Assembly: GCF_900626075.1 (NCBI RefSeq)
Contig: NZ_UYZY01000004.1
Coordinates: forward strand, 248,001-312,000
Direction: 5' to 3'
Length of the DNA stretch: 64,000 nucleotides
Origin: Clostridium transplantifaecale
Lineage (GTDB): Bacteria; Bacillota; Clostridia; Lachnospirales; Lachnospiraceae
The number at the start of each line of letters is the position of its first letter. Position 1 is the first letter of the stretch. Positions 1-8,942 of this stretch are shown piece after piece. The position numbers were made by a program, and so were the translations under genes. Below the pieces are notes generated by a model. That model did not search any database and was not told the origin of the DNA. It was given only the letters and a program-made list of their open reading frames with translations.

Positions 1-404
1 TGCTGGTAGCCAATGTATTCATGCTCATATGTGAGCGCGCCGGTCTTCCGGTGTTTGTCAAACTTCTTGACATTCCTAAATACTACCTGCTTCCGGTGGT
101 AATGGTCTGCTGTGTGGTCGGTGCATACTGCGCCAATTACAGTGTTTTTGATGTGTGGTGCGTAGCTGCGTTCGGTCTGGTAGGTCTCCTGTTCAAGGTG
201 CTCCGGGTGCCGTCCACGCCGATGATTATCGGATTCATCCTGGGTTCCATGACAGAGGAAAACCTGCGCCAGGCGCTGATGCAGACGGGCGGAAGCTGGT
301 CCATATTCGTGACAAGGCCCATATCGCTCATCTTCCTGCTGATTGCTCTTGTATCGGTTGTGATGACCATCCGAAGCAAGGTGAAGGAAACAAAGACGGC
401 ATAA
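1..404 (+). CDS. Tripartite tricarboxylate transporter TctA-family permease, C-terminal part
   Basis: This is the C-terminal ~133 residues of a membrane permease whose start lies before the window; the reading frame is open from base 3. It has several hydrophobic stretches, a proline-rich loop (RVPSTPMIIGFILGS) and a TRPISLIFLL segment near the end. That matches the conserved tail of TctA, the large membrane subunit of tripartite tricarboxylate transporters, which import citrate-like carboxylates with a periplasmic binding protein and TctB. The other subunits would lie upstream, out of view. A hairpin terminator follows about 100 bases later. The family call is fairly secure; the substrate cannot be inferred. 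Confidence 0.82.
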   Translation, partial: LVANVFMLICERAGLPVFVKLLDIPKYYLLPVVMVCCVVGAYCANYSVFDVWCVAAFGLVGLLFKVLRVPSTPMIIGFILGSMTEENLRQALMQTGGSWSIFVTRPISLIFLLIALVSVVMTIRSKVKETKTA

Positions 405-508
405 GAGCCGGAATCATGTGAAAGAGACGCGGCAGCGGTATCAGAGAAGCGAAACAGCTGCAATGTAAACAAAAGTAATAGAAAAAAGATATAACAAAAA
501 AGGATTAG

Positions 509-557
509 AAAGAGCCGGGTATGGCTGTACATACAGATACCCGGTTCTTTCTTTATT
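509..557. terminator. Intrinsic terminator shared by convergent genes
   Basis: A 14-bp stem (left arm 509-522, right arm 537-550, one G-U wobble) encloses a 14-base loop. The plus strand continues into a T-rich run (ctttatttat). Read on the minus strand the same hairpin is followed by a run of six T about eight bases on. It therefore probably ends both the TctA transcript and the minus-strand transcript coming from the gene at 611-1453. Confidence 0.8.
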
Positions 558-610
558 TATATAGATTGATATAGTAAGATGCTGTTGAATAAACGGCTGA
601 TTTCCGCTGT

Positions 611-1453
611 CTATCTCTGCAGCAGTTCTTCCGGATTGCGGCGTATCATGAGATCCAGTTCCTCCGGTGTGATCCCGTGCTCTAAAAGTCCATTTGCGTA
701 TAATTCCATACCTTCGTCGGAGAAGGGGGACTCTGTCTGTCCGAAATCCGTGGTCAGGTAGATGCGGGAAGCGCCGACACCACGGATTTGTGCGGTTAAA
801 TCTTCCCAGGAGGTGCGGTTATAGTAGGTGGTGAAATAAGAGTGTTCAATAACGGCTCCCAGCGAGACGCATTCCCTCTGCTCTTCCATGGAATAACGGT
901 TGGCCGGGTTGTCCGCATGGGTAATTACCATTCTTTTTATTCCGCAGCGGCCTGCCTCGCGCAGCAGTATCATTCCTTCCATGGGACCTAAATGACCGGT
1001 ACAGAGAATCATGTCATACTGTCTTACGGATTCAAAAATCTCGTATACCTGCGGCAGCAGCCGTCCGCCCCCGTCCAGGACAGAGAGGTAAGGGGAAAGG
1101 TCACAGCCGGCATCATGTCCGCAGCGGAAAGACTGGTAGCAGCGGGCGTCCAGCGTGGGAAACCATAAAAAGCGTCCTCCGGCTTGTCCGCAGCGCTCTG
1201 CCGCATCAGGATTCAGCCCTCCTGCCTGCCGGTTCAGCACGAGACCGCCCACGACGGTTAATTCCGGAAACAGCTCCCTCAAAACAGCGGCGCGTCCGGT
1301 GGTGTCCGCGTAGTGGCATTTAATCAGGCCGCCTTTCATCCCTGCCGCTTTCCAGCGTTTCGCAGCCGTCAAGTCGCTGCATTTGCGTTCGCTTACATCC
1401 GGTGCGGTGTGAAAGTGAAGGTCATAGGCTCCATTTAAAAGATTGTTCATCAT
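611..1453 (-). CDS. DUF6282 family protein, probable metal-dependent hydrolase
   Basis: This 280-residue soluble protein starts with DLHFHTAPDVSERK near residue 12. An HxH-type motif at the N terminus is typical of amidohydrolase-like TIM-barrel enzymes, and DUF6282 proteins carry exactly this segment. Further histidines occur in the CTGHLGP and ITHADNP segments and could complete a metal site. It starts at ATGATG behind a GGAGG motif. It is the last gene of a minus-strand group with an SLC13-type permease, a LysR regulator and an M20 amidohydrolase, so it may act on the compound they import or on its breakdown product. The reaction is unknown. Confidence 0.7.
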   Translation of the reverse strand: MMNNLLNGAYDLHFHTAPDVSERKCSDLTAAKRWKAAGMKGGLIKCHYADTTGRAAVLRELFPELTVVGGLVLNRQAGGLNPDAAERCGQAGGRFLWFPTLDARCYQSFRCGHDAGCDLSPYLSVLDGGGRLLPQVYEIFESVRQYDMILCTGHLGPMEGMILLREAGRCGIKRMVITHADNPANRYSMEEQRECVSLGAVIEHSYFTTYYNRTSWEDLTAQIRGVGASRIYLTTDFGQTESPFSDEGMELYANGLLEHGITPEELDLMIRRNPEELLQR

Positions 1454-1484
1454 AATTCCTCCCGGGCACCCGGCCCATGAAAAG

Positions 1485-1524
1485 AGCGCCGCAAAGGGAA
1501 AATTTTCTTCCCCTTTACAGCGCT
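1485..1524 (-). terminator. Intercistronic hairpin between permease and DUF6282 gene
   Basis: Left arm 1485-1498 pairs with right arm 1511-1524, about 14 bp with two G-U type positions. Read on the minus strand, the stem is followed by CTTTTC, a short T run. It lies in the 91-base gap between two genes of the same strand. It could be a partial terminator that lowers expression of the DUF6282 gene relative to the permease. Confidence 0.5.
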
Positions 1525-1544
1525 GTGACAGGTAAGTTTCAAAA

Positions 1545-2798
1545 TCAGTAAGGCATGAAAAGCGGAATCAGCGCGACGACGGAAAGATAGGTCAGAAGCA
1601 CGGTGGGGATTCCTACTTTCATAAATGTAAGGAACTTGTATTTCGTCCATCCGACGGTCATCATATTCTGCGGGGCGGCAAATGGAGTGGCGTAGGAGGC
1701 CGCTCCGGCCAGCGTGATAATCATGGCAATGGGATAGGGGCTGACGCCAAGGCTCTCCGCAATGGCAATTCCAATGGGAAGGAAAATGGTAATGGTCGGG
1801 ATATTGGACATTACCTGGGTAAGGAAGGAGGCGGCGAAGAAAATGACCGTGCTGATCATAAAGGGAGAGGGATTTTCGCCCAGTATCTCAAGAATCATGT
1901 TCGCAACGGCATCACCCAGGCCGCAGTTCTTAACTCCGGTGGAGATGGCGGTCAGCGCACCCACCAGAATCAGGCAGTTCCAGTCGATCGCTTTTATGGC
2001 GTCCTGAACGGACATACAGCCGGTTCCCACAATAATCATCGCTCCGATGACGGCTGCGATGTGCATCGGGACAACCTTTGAGCCGGATGCAATCACAATG
2101 AGAACGGCCGCCATGGTAACGCTGCAGATGGCTGCTTTTTTCCTGTCAAAATCCTTCTTCTCGGCTTTGGCGAATTCCGGTATGTATCCGGTGTCCGGAA
2201 TCATCCTGGCGCCGATAAAGACGAAGTAAAGGATGCCCAGAATGGAGAGGCCGATGCCGAAGGGGGTGATGGCAAAAAAGCCGAATGGTTCAATCCCCAG
2301 TTCCGCCATGACACCGGCAGCTGTTGCGTTGGAGCCGACGCCCACCAGTGTAAGGAAACCTCCGAACTGCGCTCCGAACAGCAGGGACAGAAGCGCCTTG
2401 CTGGGGCCGAAGCCGGCGGAAATACACATGGCTGTTACCAGAGGGGCAAGAGCGACCATTACGCCTATATTGCTGCAGATGGCGCTTAAAAGACAGGACA
2501 CAACCATGGTTGCAAGGATGATATTCCGTTCGCTTTTTCCGGTCACGGCAACCATCTTTTTACCGATAATGTCGGTCAGTCCGGAGTGGAACAGGGAGGA
2601 ACCGACCACCATCATCCCGGCCAGCAGTACAATCGTTGTGCTGTTGTAGCCGGAAAAAACGGAACCGATATCAATAATTCCCGTATAGGCATAGAGGAGG
2701 GAGGCACCCAGGGCGGTAATAACTATCGGAATGGGTTCCCATATAAAGAGAACGATGGTTGCAGCCAGAATAAGCAGCGCAATTAGTATTTGACTCAT
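1545..2798 (-). CDS. SLC13/DASS-type anion permease
   Basis: This 417-residue integral membrane protein has about eleven hydrophobic segments. It begins MSQILIALLILAATIVLFIWEP and contains the GYNSTTIVLLAGMMVVGSSL and SNIGVMVALAPLVTAM stretches typical of the ion-transporter superfamily (SLC13, ArsB/NhaD, CitM). A second SNIPTITIFLPIGIA repeat marks the inverted half. Family members import di- or tricarboxylates or other anions with sodium or protons. The start follows GGAGG (minus strand). The neighbours (M20 carbamoylase-like enzyme, DUF6282 protein) suggest the substrate may be a carboxylated ureide or amide; that is inference only. Confidence 0.8.
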   Translation of the reverse strand: MSQILIALLILAATIVLFIWEPIPIVITALGASLLYAYTGIIDIGSVFSGYNSTTIVLLAGMMVVGSSLFHSGLTDIIGKKMVAVTGKSERNIILATMVVSCLLSAICSNIGVMVALAPLVTAMCISAGFGPSKALLSLLFGAQFGGFLTLVGVGSNATAAGVMAELGIEPFGFFAITPFGIGLSILGILYFVFIGARMIPDTGYIPEFAKAEKKDFDRKKAAICSVTMAAVLIVIASGSKVVPMHIAAVIGAMIIVGTGCMSVQDAIKAIDWNCLILVGALTAISTGVKNCGLGDAVANMILEILGENPSPFMISTVIFFAASFLTQVMSNIPTITIFLPIGIAIAESLGVSPYPIAMIITLAGAASYATPFAAPQNMMTVGWTKYKFLTFMKVGIPTVLLTYLSVVALIPLFMPY

Positions 2799-2938
2799 TT
2801 GTAAAACCTCCGTTTGCTTTGTTTTAAATTAAGTCTAACATGAGGGTTAAAAAAAACAAAACAAAGAAAAATCGGGTTTTTAACAAAGAAAAATTGTTAT
2901 GACTTTTTACATGGGAAATATCCCACAGGGTATTTTTA

Positions 2939-2959
2939 CCTGTTTTATGTTAAAACAGG
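2939..2959. repeat. Perfect 9-bp inverted repeat between LysR and permease genes
   Basis: CCTGTTTTA-TGT-TAAAACAGG is perfectly palindromic apart from the three-base loop and lies just beyond the LysR stop codon. There is no T run on either side in the expected place, so it is a weak terminator candidate. It could equally be a regulatory site for the downstream permease transcript. Confidence 0.45.
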
Positions 2960-2968
2960 CATTAGACA

Positions 2969-3922
2969 TTACGTTATTTTCCGAAGTTCGGAAATTTCCC
3001 AAAATACATCCTGTGTGATTTCAATAAAATCATTTGCATAAGGAGGAAGAAACCGCTCCTTGTGGCTGGCCAGGACCAGGCGGTGCTCAAACAGAGTGTT
3101 CTTCGACAAAATGGGAAATGCATTTGCCTTTGGAACCTGATCCAGCAGAAGAGGGAGACGCATCTGGGTACAGAAAATACCTCCGTAATTGTAGGGATAA
3201 AGAGAGAGAAGCAGCTCCGTTGTGGAGGATTCAAGGAAAATATTGGGCGTGACCTTCTCCTCCGCAAAGCAGGCGTCAATCGTTTTGCGCAGCTTCATGG
3301 GAGGCTGCGGCAAAAGAAAGGGCATTTTGGAAAACCATTTCAGCTCAGCGCCTTTTCTGGCCTTCTGTTTCAGTTCCTCCCAGGTGTCAGGATAGTAAGA
3401 TTTCAGAAGCTCATCGGAACAGACAAGGAGAAGATGATCATTTAAAAGAAACTTTACGTTTAATTTAGGCGCGTCGTAATGCATAATGCCGATAAAAAGA
3501 TCCAATTCTCCGTTGAACAGCATCTCTTCCATTTTTTCGGAAGTTTCATGGACCAGTTGAATATGAACATGGGGCCATTTCTGGTAAAAGCGGGGGAGAA
3601 TCTTGGGAAGACAGATCTGGCCGCGGTAGGTGGGGATTCCCACTTTCAGGCTGCCGCCCCGTTTTTCTGAGAGAAGGCTGAGACGGTTTACCAGTTCCGT
3701 TTCCTCATTCAGTATTTTGACCGCAGCCCCATAGAGCTGTTCTCCGGCATAAGTTAAGGAAAGTTTAGGTTTGCGGTGGAACAGCTCGACTCCGTAATAT
3801 TTTTCCAGCCTCTGAATGTGCTGAGTTAAATTCTGCTGGGAAATGTAGAGCTTCTGCGAAGTGTTGGTAACATGAAGCTCCTTTGCCAGTTCTACAAAAT
3901 AATAAAGGCTGATTAAGTTCAT
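2969..3922 (-). CDS. LysR family transcriptional regulator
   Basis: This 317-residue protein has an N-terminal winged helix-turn-helix (residues ~1-60; NLISLYYFVELAKELHVT, then SQKLYISQQNLTQHIQRLE), the hallmark of LysR regulators. A periplasmic-binding-protein-like effector domain follows (~90-300). LysR proteins act as tetramers and usually activate a neighbouring operon when a pathway metabolite binds. Here it sits between the M20 hydrolase and the SLC13-type permease, all on the minus strand, so these genes and the DUF6282 gene are the likely targets. Translation starts at ATG after AGAGGAA. The effector is unknown. Confidence 0.9.
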   Translation of the reverse strand: MNLISLYYFVELAKELHVTNTSQKLYISQQNLTQHIQRLEKYYGVELFHRKPKLSLTYAGEQLYGAAVKILNEETELVNRLSLLSEKRGGSLKVGIPTYRGQICLPKILPRFYQKWPHVHIQLVHETSEKMEEMLFNGELDLFIGIMHYDAPKLNVKFLLNDHLLLVCSDELLKSYYPDTWEELKQKARKGAELKWFSKMPFLLPQPPMKLRKTIDACFAEEKVTPNIFLESSTTELLLSLYPYNYGGIFCTQMRLPLLLDQVPKANAFPILSKNTLFEHRLVLASHKERFLPPYANDFIEITQDVFWEISELRKIT

Positions 3923-3956
3923 ATAAATTCCTCTTATCTTTCCGTAAGTGTGCCAT

Positions 3957-3983
3957 CAGCCGGCGGGAGGAAGGAGCCGGCTG
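3957..3983. repeat. Inverted repeat between M20 and LysR genes
   Basis: CAGCCGGC at 3957-3964 is matched by GCCGGCTG at 3976-3983, a perfect 8-bp GC-rich stem with an 11-base loop. It lies in the 71-base gap after the M20 stop codon on the minus strand. There is no T run, so it may stabilise the mRNA end rather than act as a full terminator. Confidence 0.45.
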
Positions 3984-3993
3984 TTATGAAAAC

Positions 3994-5229
3994 CTACCGG
4001 GAGGCAGCTTTTACGACGGTCCGGAGCAGCACATCGGCTCCGTCACTAACCTGCCGGTAATCGGTCCATTCCTGTGGACAATGGCTTCTACCGCCCCTGC
4101 TTGGGACAAATATCATGGCCAGGGGACATACCCCTTTGAAATTCATGGTGTCGTGTCCGGCTCCCGATAAAAGATGCATGGAGGATAAGCACAACTCATC
4201 GGCGGCCTCCTCAATCAGCTTTTTCAAGGTTTCATCCATAAGCGCCGGTTCCGCCTGAAGATTCCTTTTAATGTCGAATGACAAATCAGGGAAGGCTCCG
4301 GCGCTTTCCCGCAGACTTTTCTCAAAAGCTTCCATCACGCTGCCTATTGATGTTGCGTAGGGACTTCTGCAGTCTGCGGTAAACCGTACTTCCGACGGAA
4401 CCACATTGGCGGATTCCGGAACTGATTTGATACAGCCAAAAGTGACGACTGTTCCGTCACCGCATGCCACCGCTCTGTCGGTGGCGGCGGAAATAGCCTT
4501 TGCCGCGGCTAACAGAGCATCAGCACGCATCGCCATCGGGGTGCTGCCTGCATGGTCGGCTCTCCCTTTAATCCGGATATCAAAGCCCTCCAGACTGACG
4601 ATTGCATCTACAATACCGATATCTTTGCCGTTCTGCTCCAATACGGGCCCCTGTTCAATATGCAGTTCGATAAAGGCTGCAATATCGTCGGGACGGATCC
4701 TGGCATTTCCTATTTCATCGGGATTCAGGCCGTAGTTTTCCAGTGCCTGGTATAATGAAATTCCATCCACATCTTTAAGAGTTTTCAGTTCGTCGGTGGA
4801 AACACCGCTGCATATGGCTCTGCTTCCAAACAGGCCCCCGCCGAACCTTGCGCCTTCTTCCTCCGGCATGGCAATAAAATCAATAGGATGACAGGGAGTA
4901 AAGTTGTTTTCCCCAAGCACCCTGGCAACCTCTATCGCGGCGCATACGCCTGCCTGACCGTCAAAATTGCCTCCGTGGAATACAGTATCAAAATGACTGC
5001 CCGTCATGATAACGGGCTTATCCATTTTCCCCGGATAGCGCCCGATGAGATTGCCGGCCGCGTCCTCGCGTACCTTAAGACCGGCCGCCTCCATTTCGTT
5101 CCTGATATAATCCCGTGCCAGGGCAAATTCCTTCGTATAGGAGAGCCTGGTACAGCCGTCACCGGGGGTCATGTTAAATTCGGCAAGGGACTCCAAATCA
5201 TGCCGTATCCGTTCCATTTTACATTTCAT
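3994..5229 (-). CDS. M20-family Zn-dependent amidohydrolase (N-carbamoyl-amino-acid hydrolase / allantoate amidohydrolase type)
   Basis: The protein is about 411 residues. Metal-site motifs of the hydantoinase/carbamoylase subfamily of M20 peptidases are visible: GSHFDT (~77-82), GGNFDGQAG, PEEEGARF, ELHIEQGPVLE, and the dimerisation-domain motif DHAGSTPM. Such enzymes remove a carbamoyl group from N-carbamoyl amino acids, or act on allantoate or ureidoglycolate, in the cytoplasm. The start is uncertain. An in-frame TTG lies 48 bases upstream at 5277 and an ATG at 5217, and none has a good ribosome-binding site. It is first in a minus-strand group with a LysR regulator, an SLC13-type permease and a DUF6282 protein. 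Confidence 0.85.
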   Translation of the reverse strand: MKCKMERIRHDLESLAEFNMTPGDGCTRLSYTKEFALARDYIRNEMEAAGLKVREDAAGNLIGRYPGKMDKPVIMTGSHFDTVFHGGNFDGQAGVCAAIEVARVLGENNFTPCHPIDFIAMPEEEGARFGGGLFGSRAICSGVSTDELKTLKDVDGISLYQALENYGLNPDEIGNARIRPDDIAAFIELHIEQGPVLEQNGKDIGIVDAIVSLEGFDIRIKGRADHAGSTPMAMRADALLAAAKAISAATDRAVACGDGTVVTFGCIKSVPESANVVPSEVRFTADCRSPYATSIGSVMEAFEKSLRESAGAFPDLSFDIKRNLQAEPALMDETLKKLIEEAADELCLSSMHLLSGAGHDTMNFKGVCPLAMIFVPSRGGRSHCPQEWTDYRQVSDGADVLLRTVVKAASR

Positions 5230-5767
5230 ATTGCATGCTGCCGGTGGAAAGAGTCTTCCAGCGGTTTTTCCTTTCAAATTTATATTTAGCGCTTTCTAAA
5301 AGCTGCACACTCTATTCAGCATCCGGTTTCTCTCTGCTCTCTGCGGCGGACACGAAAAAGGGATATGCAGGATTATGGGGGGTACGGATTGCTGCAGCAA
5401 ATTTCTGCTTAGAATACAGAAAACGATATATGCCAGTAAAAGCCCATCCAGTAAAAATTATATCACATATCCGCTTTGGGAGGGTACATCATGATTCATA
5501 ATTTCGTAATTAAGTATTTACTTTTTATAGTAGCTTATTTGAATAAAGTTCTGTAGAATAGAAGTAGATCCGGCGGGATCTCCCGCCTGCGCTATAGATT
5601 TTTTCAATATGGTGAGAGGTGAGTCCCCCTGATGTACGGCGGATTCGCTCCGGAGGAGAATAAAGCCGGGTTATTCCGTGATTTTTACAATGGGACAGAG
5701 ACAAGGGAGATGATTTCCTGGACAGCAATGGAACTTTAGCCGGGAACAGAGATAAGGAGGGATTCCT
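5230..5767. other. Divergent intergenic region with a strong inverted repeat
   Basis: About 540 bases separate the M20 gene (minus) from the lipoprotein gene (plus). No convincing gene is present. A perfect 7-bp inverted repeat, GGCGGGA-TC-TCCCGCC, lies at 5572-5587, and an AT-rich tract that could hold promoters spans about 5440-5560. The repeat could be an operator or an mRNA leader hairpin. No clear consensus promoter could be assigned. Confidence 0.5.
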
Positions 5768-6913
5768 ATGAAAAAAATATTATTAGCCGCAGCGCTTTCA
5801 GGATGTCTTATGAGTACGGCGTGTGCCGGCCGCGGTGTTTCTGATACGGCGCCGCAGTCCACATCGGGAGCTATAGCGACAGCGCAAACCTCGGGCTCCG
5901 GAAAAGAGAATACCGGAAGCAGTAAGGCAATAACGGATACGAGTACGGCAGGGATGGATATGCAGCACGCCGTTACTTCCTATTATGAAGGCCAGAGTTC
6001 ACGGGCTTATAAGATGCTGCAGAAATCAATTTTTAAGAACCTGTTAGGCGGCTGGACGGAAGAGGGAATCTCAAATCCGGTCTGGAATTATGACAGTTTT
6101 ACCCGCTATGAGGTTCTGAACCGGGATCTCACCGGGGTTGAGAAAGATGCGGAGCTTTATTACTGCACATTTTCGGCCGACAATGGGAAATGCGGTTACG
6201 GCGTATTAGCCTACCATGGGGAAGGCATGTCGAGGGTAAAGGTGGTGGAAACACCATATCTCTATGATCTTAAGGCTAATATGGAAGCAATCTCCGATGC
6301 ACTTGGAATGACGGAACTGGATCCCGCAACGGTGGAGGCTGCGCGTGTGGAGGTAAATGGAGCGGCCGCGGGAGAATCTGAAGAAGCGATTCGGATCTCC
6401 GATGATAAGGGCCATGCCTATCTCTATTATTTTGCAGATTCATCGTTAAAACCGGCGGAGGAAATTCGCACAGGCGCGGCGTCTGAGGTTGAAAAAGCGG
6501 CTGAAGGCCAGGAACAGGGGAACAAAAAGCAGAGTTATTATAATGAGTTTGAAAGCAAATCAAAGGGAGATGCATACCTCCTGAAGGGTATTATCCATCA
6601 GAATCAGGATAAACGCGGCCTGGTGCGTGTGGAAGCGCCCAAGGGGACGGAGATTTCGGTGAAAGGCAGTATGGTAAGAGAGAGCGGTGAAATCAAGCTT
6701 GTTTATAGAGATTCCGATGGAACCGTTACCGTCCTGGCCGAAGGAAAAGGGGACGGAACCGGGGAACACGCCATTGATATGACCGTCAAGGCAAAAGACG
6801 GGAAGGGAGACTTCTATTTCGAGGGAGATGCCGCCGTCTATCAGTTTGAACTGTCACTTGGCCTTACTAAGGAGATAAAGTATTATCTCACCGGGAATAA
6901 CCCGATACAGTAG
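5768..6913 (+). CDS. Putative lipoprotein of unknown function
   Basis: This 381-residue protein starts MKKILLAAALSGCLMSTACAG: a short lysine-rich start, a hydrophobic stretch and a cysteine at about residue 20 in a lipobox-like STAC context. It is probably a lipid-anchored protein on the outer face of the membrane. A Ser/Thr-rich linker follows (~23-60), then a globular region. The C-terminal ~100 residues (from SYYNEFESKSKGD) look beta-rich. The start follows AAGGAGGG. No domain family was recognised and the neighbours give no functional clue. The lipoprotein call rests only on the signal sequence. Confidence 0.7.
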   Translation: MKKILLAAALSGCLMSTACAGRGVSDTAPQSTSGAIATAQTSGSGKENTGSSKAITDTSTAGMDMQHAVTSYYEGQSSRAYKMLQKSIFKNLLGGWTEEGISNPVWNYDSFTRYEVLNRDLTGVEKDAELYYCTFSADNGKCGYGVLAYHGEGMSRVKVVETPYLYDLKANMEAISDALGMTELDPATVEAARVEVNGAAAGESEEAIRISDDKGHAYLYYFADSSLKPAEEIRTGAASEVEKAAEGQEQGNKKQSYYNEFESKSKGDAYLLKGIIHQNQDKRGLVRVEAPKGTEISVKGSMVRESGEIKLVYRDSDGTVTVLAEGKGDGTGEHAIDMTVKAKDGKGDFYFEGDAAVYQFELSLGLTKEIKYYLTGNNPIQ

Positions 6914-6989
6914 GAGAGAAAGAGGCTGAAAAAAGCCGGTTCGACGAAGAAACGGGTAAACCGAATGTTCAATGAAGGGGGGCCGCTGA

Positions 6990-7406
6990 TTGAAAATGCC
7001 CGGGATAATTGACCCGCTCATGTTCGCCCCATGCGGAATGAACTGTATGGTCTGTTATAAGCACTGTTATCACAGAAAACCCTGTGCGGGCTGTCTGAAC
7101 AGTGACCAAGGAAAGCCGGAGCACTGCCGGAAATGTAAAATAAAGGACTGCATCGGGGAACGCGGACATTCCTATTGTTTCGAATGTTCGGATTATCCCT
7201 GTAAACAGATTAAGACCCTGGAAAAGAGCTACAACACCCGTTACGGTGCGAGCCTTATGGGTAACAGCGCCGCTGTCAGACAGGATGGTCTGGAAAAATT
7301 TATGGAGCGGCAGAGAGAGGAATATACCTGTCCTTCCTGCGGCGGGATTTTCTCCATTCATGACAGGGAATGCAGTGAGTGCCGGAGAAAACAGGAACTA
7401 GAGTGA
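6990..7406 (+). CDS. DUF3795 family cysteine-rich protein
   Basis: This 138-residue protein has about 17 cysteines. The N-terminal APCGMNCMVCYKHC, the CAGCLNSD and CRKCKIKDC segments and the ECSDYPC motif match the DUF3795 family, probably a small metal-binding protein. The C-terminal CPSCGG...CSEC looks like a separate zinc-ribbon knuckle. The start is TTG at 6990, chosen because an AAGGGGGG motif lies about eight bases upstream; an in-frame ATG at 6996 is the alternative. It precedes a cupin gene by 28 bases. The biochemical function of the family is unknown. Confidence 0.8.
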   Translation: MKMPGIIDPLMFAPCGMNCMVCYKHCYHRKPCAGCLNSDQGKPEHCRKCKIKDCIGERGHSYCFECSDYPCKQIKTLEKSYNTRYGASLMGNSAAVRQDGLEKFMERQREEYTCPSCGGIFSIHDRECSECRRKQELE

Positions 7407-7434
7407 GAAATATTTAATTTAAAGGAGACAAAAT

Positions 7435-7899
7435 TTGAGTTATATAGGAAATATTAATCAGATACCGGACGGATTTACTATGAGCGACGGCGTGGGACTG
7501 GTCACGAAAGAGCTTGGTAAAAGTGCGGGAAGTGAAAAGATATATGTGAATCTGGACAGTGTGCCTGTGGGGGCGTACAGCACAAAATATCACAGCCACA
7601 CGCAGCAGGAGGAGTTCTTTTACGTTCTGTCGGGAGAAGGGACACTCCGGTTTAACGATACCGAACAGAAAGTGACGGCAGGGGATTTTATTGCAAAACC
7701 GTCGGGAAAAGATATTTCCCATACATACTATAATTCGGGTTCGGAACCGCTGCTTATACTTGACATTGGGACTGTTGAAAAGGAAGATACGTGTTACTAC
7801 CCCGATGACGATGTCTATCTGTATAAATCAAACGGAAAGAGCCATACATTCAGGGGAACTGTGTTTCTGGAAGACTGGACATCGGAGCCGAATCTGTAA
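7435..7899 (+). CDS. Cupin domain-containing protein
   Basis: This 154-residue single-domain beta-barrel protein has cupin motif 1 as SHTQQEEFFYVLSGEG (around residue 54) and motif 2 as GDFIAKPSGKDISHTYYNSG (around 84). The histidines and glutamate could hold a metal ion. Small cupins act as sugar isomerases, dioxygenases or ligand sensors, so no reaction can be assigned. The start is TTG, fixed by the AAAGGAG site eight bases upstream. It ends directly before the double-GNAT gene and is probably co-transcribed with it. Confidence 0.8.
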   Translation: MSYIGNINQIPDGFTMSDGVGLVTKELGKSAGSEKIYVNLDSVPVGAYSTKYHSHTQQEEFFYVLSGEGTLRFNDTEQKVTAGDFIAKPSGKDISHTYYNSGSEPLLILDIGTVEKEDTCYYPDDDVYLYKSNGKSHTFRGTVFLEDWTSEPNL

Positions 7900-7938
7900 T
7901 TGAGCGGGGAGGAGACGGGAGAGAGGAGACTGGAAGTG

Positions 7939-8895
7939 ATGGCATCGGAAGAGATGACACCGGGAGAGATGACGCTGGAATACAGAAAAGCCGTGAAAGA
8001 AGATGCATCACAGATAATCGGCCTGGTACAGGAGACAATTAAAACAGTCTATCCAAAGTATTACCCGAAAGAGGTGGTGGGATTTTTCTGCGAGCTCCAT
8101 TCCCAGGAGGCGGTCGGCGGAGATATAAATGACGGAAATACCTGGATTCTTTACGAAGGCCAGCGTCCGGCAGGAACGGGAAGCCTCCGGGGAGACCACA
8201 TTACAAGAGTTTATGTCCATCCCGATTTTCAGGGAAAAGGATACGGCAGCTTTATCGTAAGAAAGCTGGAGGAAGAGATCTTTTCAAAGCATGACAGGGT
8301 ATTTCTGGACGCCTCCCTCCCGGCCTGCCGGTTATATGAGGCGCTTGGATATAAAACTTTGAGGCACGATAAATGGCTGGTTGAGAACGGTGTGGTGCTG
8401 GTTTATGAGATAATGGAAAAAGGAAAGCATGAATCGGGAGCGCTGGTGAGAACCTGGGATTACCGGGACAGAGACGGTGAGTTAACGGAGAGACTGTTTC
8501 AAATATGGAAAAAGTCGGTGAACGAGACCCATCTGTTTCTGTCGGAACAGGAGATAGGGAAGATAGCCGGATACGTGCCGGAAGCGCTCAAAACGGTGCC
8601 TTACCTGATGACCGTAACGGATGAGAACGGCTCGCCGGCCGGGTTTATGGGAATCTCGGAAAGAAAGCTGGAAATGCTCTTCTTACTGCCCGAGGCGAGG
8701 GGAAAGGGACTGGGACACCGCCTGATCCGGTACGCTGTTGAGAAATATGCCGTGAATGAGGTGTGCGTCAATGAACAGAACCCACAGGCCAGGGGATTTT
8801 ATGAGCATGAGGGATTCAAAGTATACAGAAGGATGGAACACGACGAGCAGGGGGATCCGTATCCGCTTTTATATATGAAGCTTCAGGAACCGTGA
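7939..8895 (+). CDS. Two-domain GNAT acetyltransferase
   Basis: The protein is about 318 residues with two GNAT domains in tandem. The first covers ~10-150, with the acetyl-CoA-binding VHPDFQGKGYGSFIVRKL motif; the second covers ~175-318, with LLPEARGKGLGHRLIRYA. GNAT enzymes transfer an acetyl group from acetyl-CoA to amines on small molecules or proteins. The ATG at 7939 is preferred because GAGGAG lies ten bases upstream; the frame stays open back to a TTG at 7900, which lacks a site. It sits in a run of small enzymes (cupin, methyltransferase, GNAT) with no obvious pathway. Both domains keep the R/Q-G-x-G-x-G/A motif, so neither looks inactive. Confidence 0.85.
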   Translation: MASEEMTPGEMTLEYRKAVKEDASQIIGLVQETIKTVYPKYYPKEVVGFFCELHSQEAVGGDINDGNTWILYEGQRPAGTGSLRGDHITRVYVHPDFQGKGYGSFIVRKLEEEIFSKHDRVFLDASLPACRLYEALGYKTLRHDKWLVENGVVLVYEIMEKGKHESGALVRTWDYRDRDGELTERLFQIWKKSVNETHLFLSEQEIGKIAGYVPEALKTVPYLMTVTDENGSPAGFMGISERKLEMLFLLPEARGKGLGHRLIRYAVEKYAVNEVCVNEQNPQARGFYEHEGFKVYRRMEHDEQGDPYPLLYMKLQEP

Positions 8896-8942
8896 AAAGG
8901 TTTTAAATATTTATAAAACAATCGGGGAAGGGGATTAGCAAA

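Noticed and set aside
2939..2959. Terminator for the LysR gene
   Set aside because: The stem is perfect, but no T run follows in the direction of transcription, so it is listed only as an inverted repeat.
5235..5501. Open frame of 88 codons between the M20 and lipoprotein genes
   Set aside because: There is no ribosome-binding site, part of it overlaps the M20 start region, and no domain is recognised.
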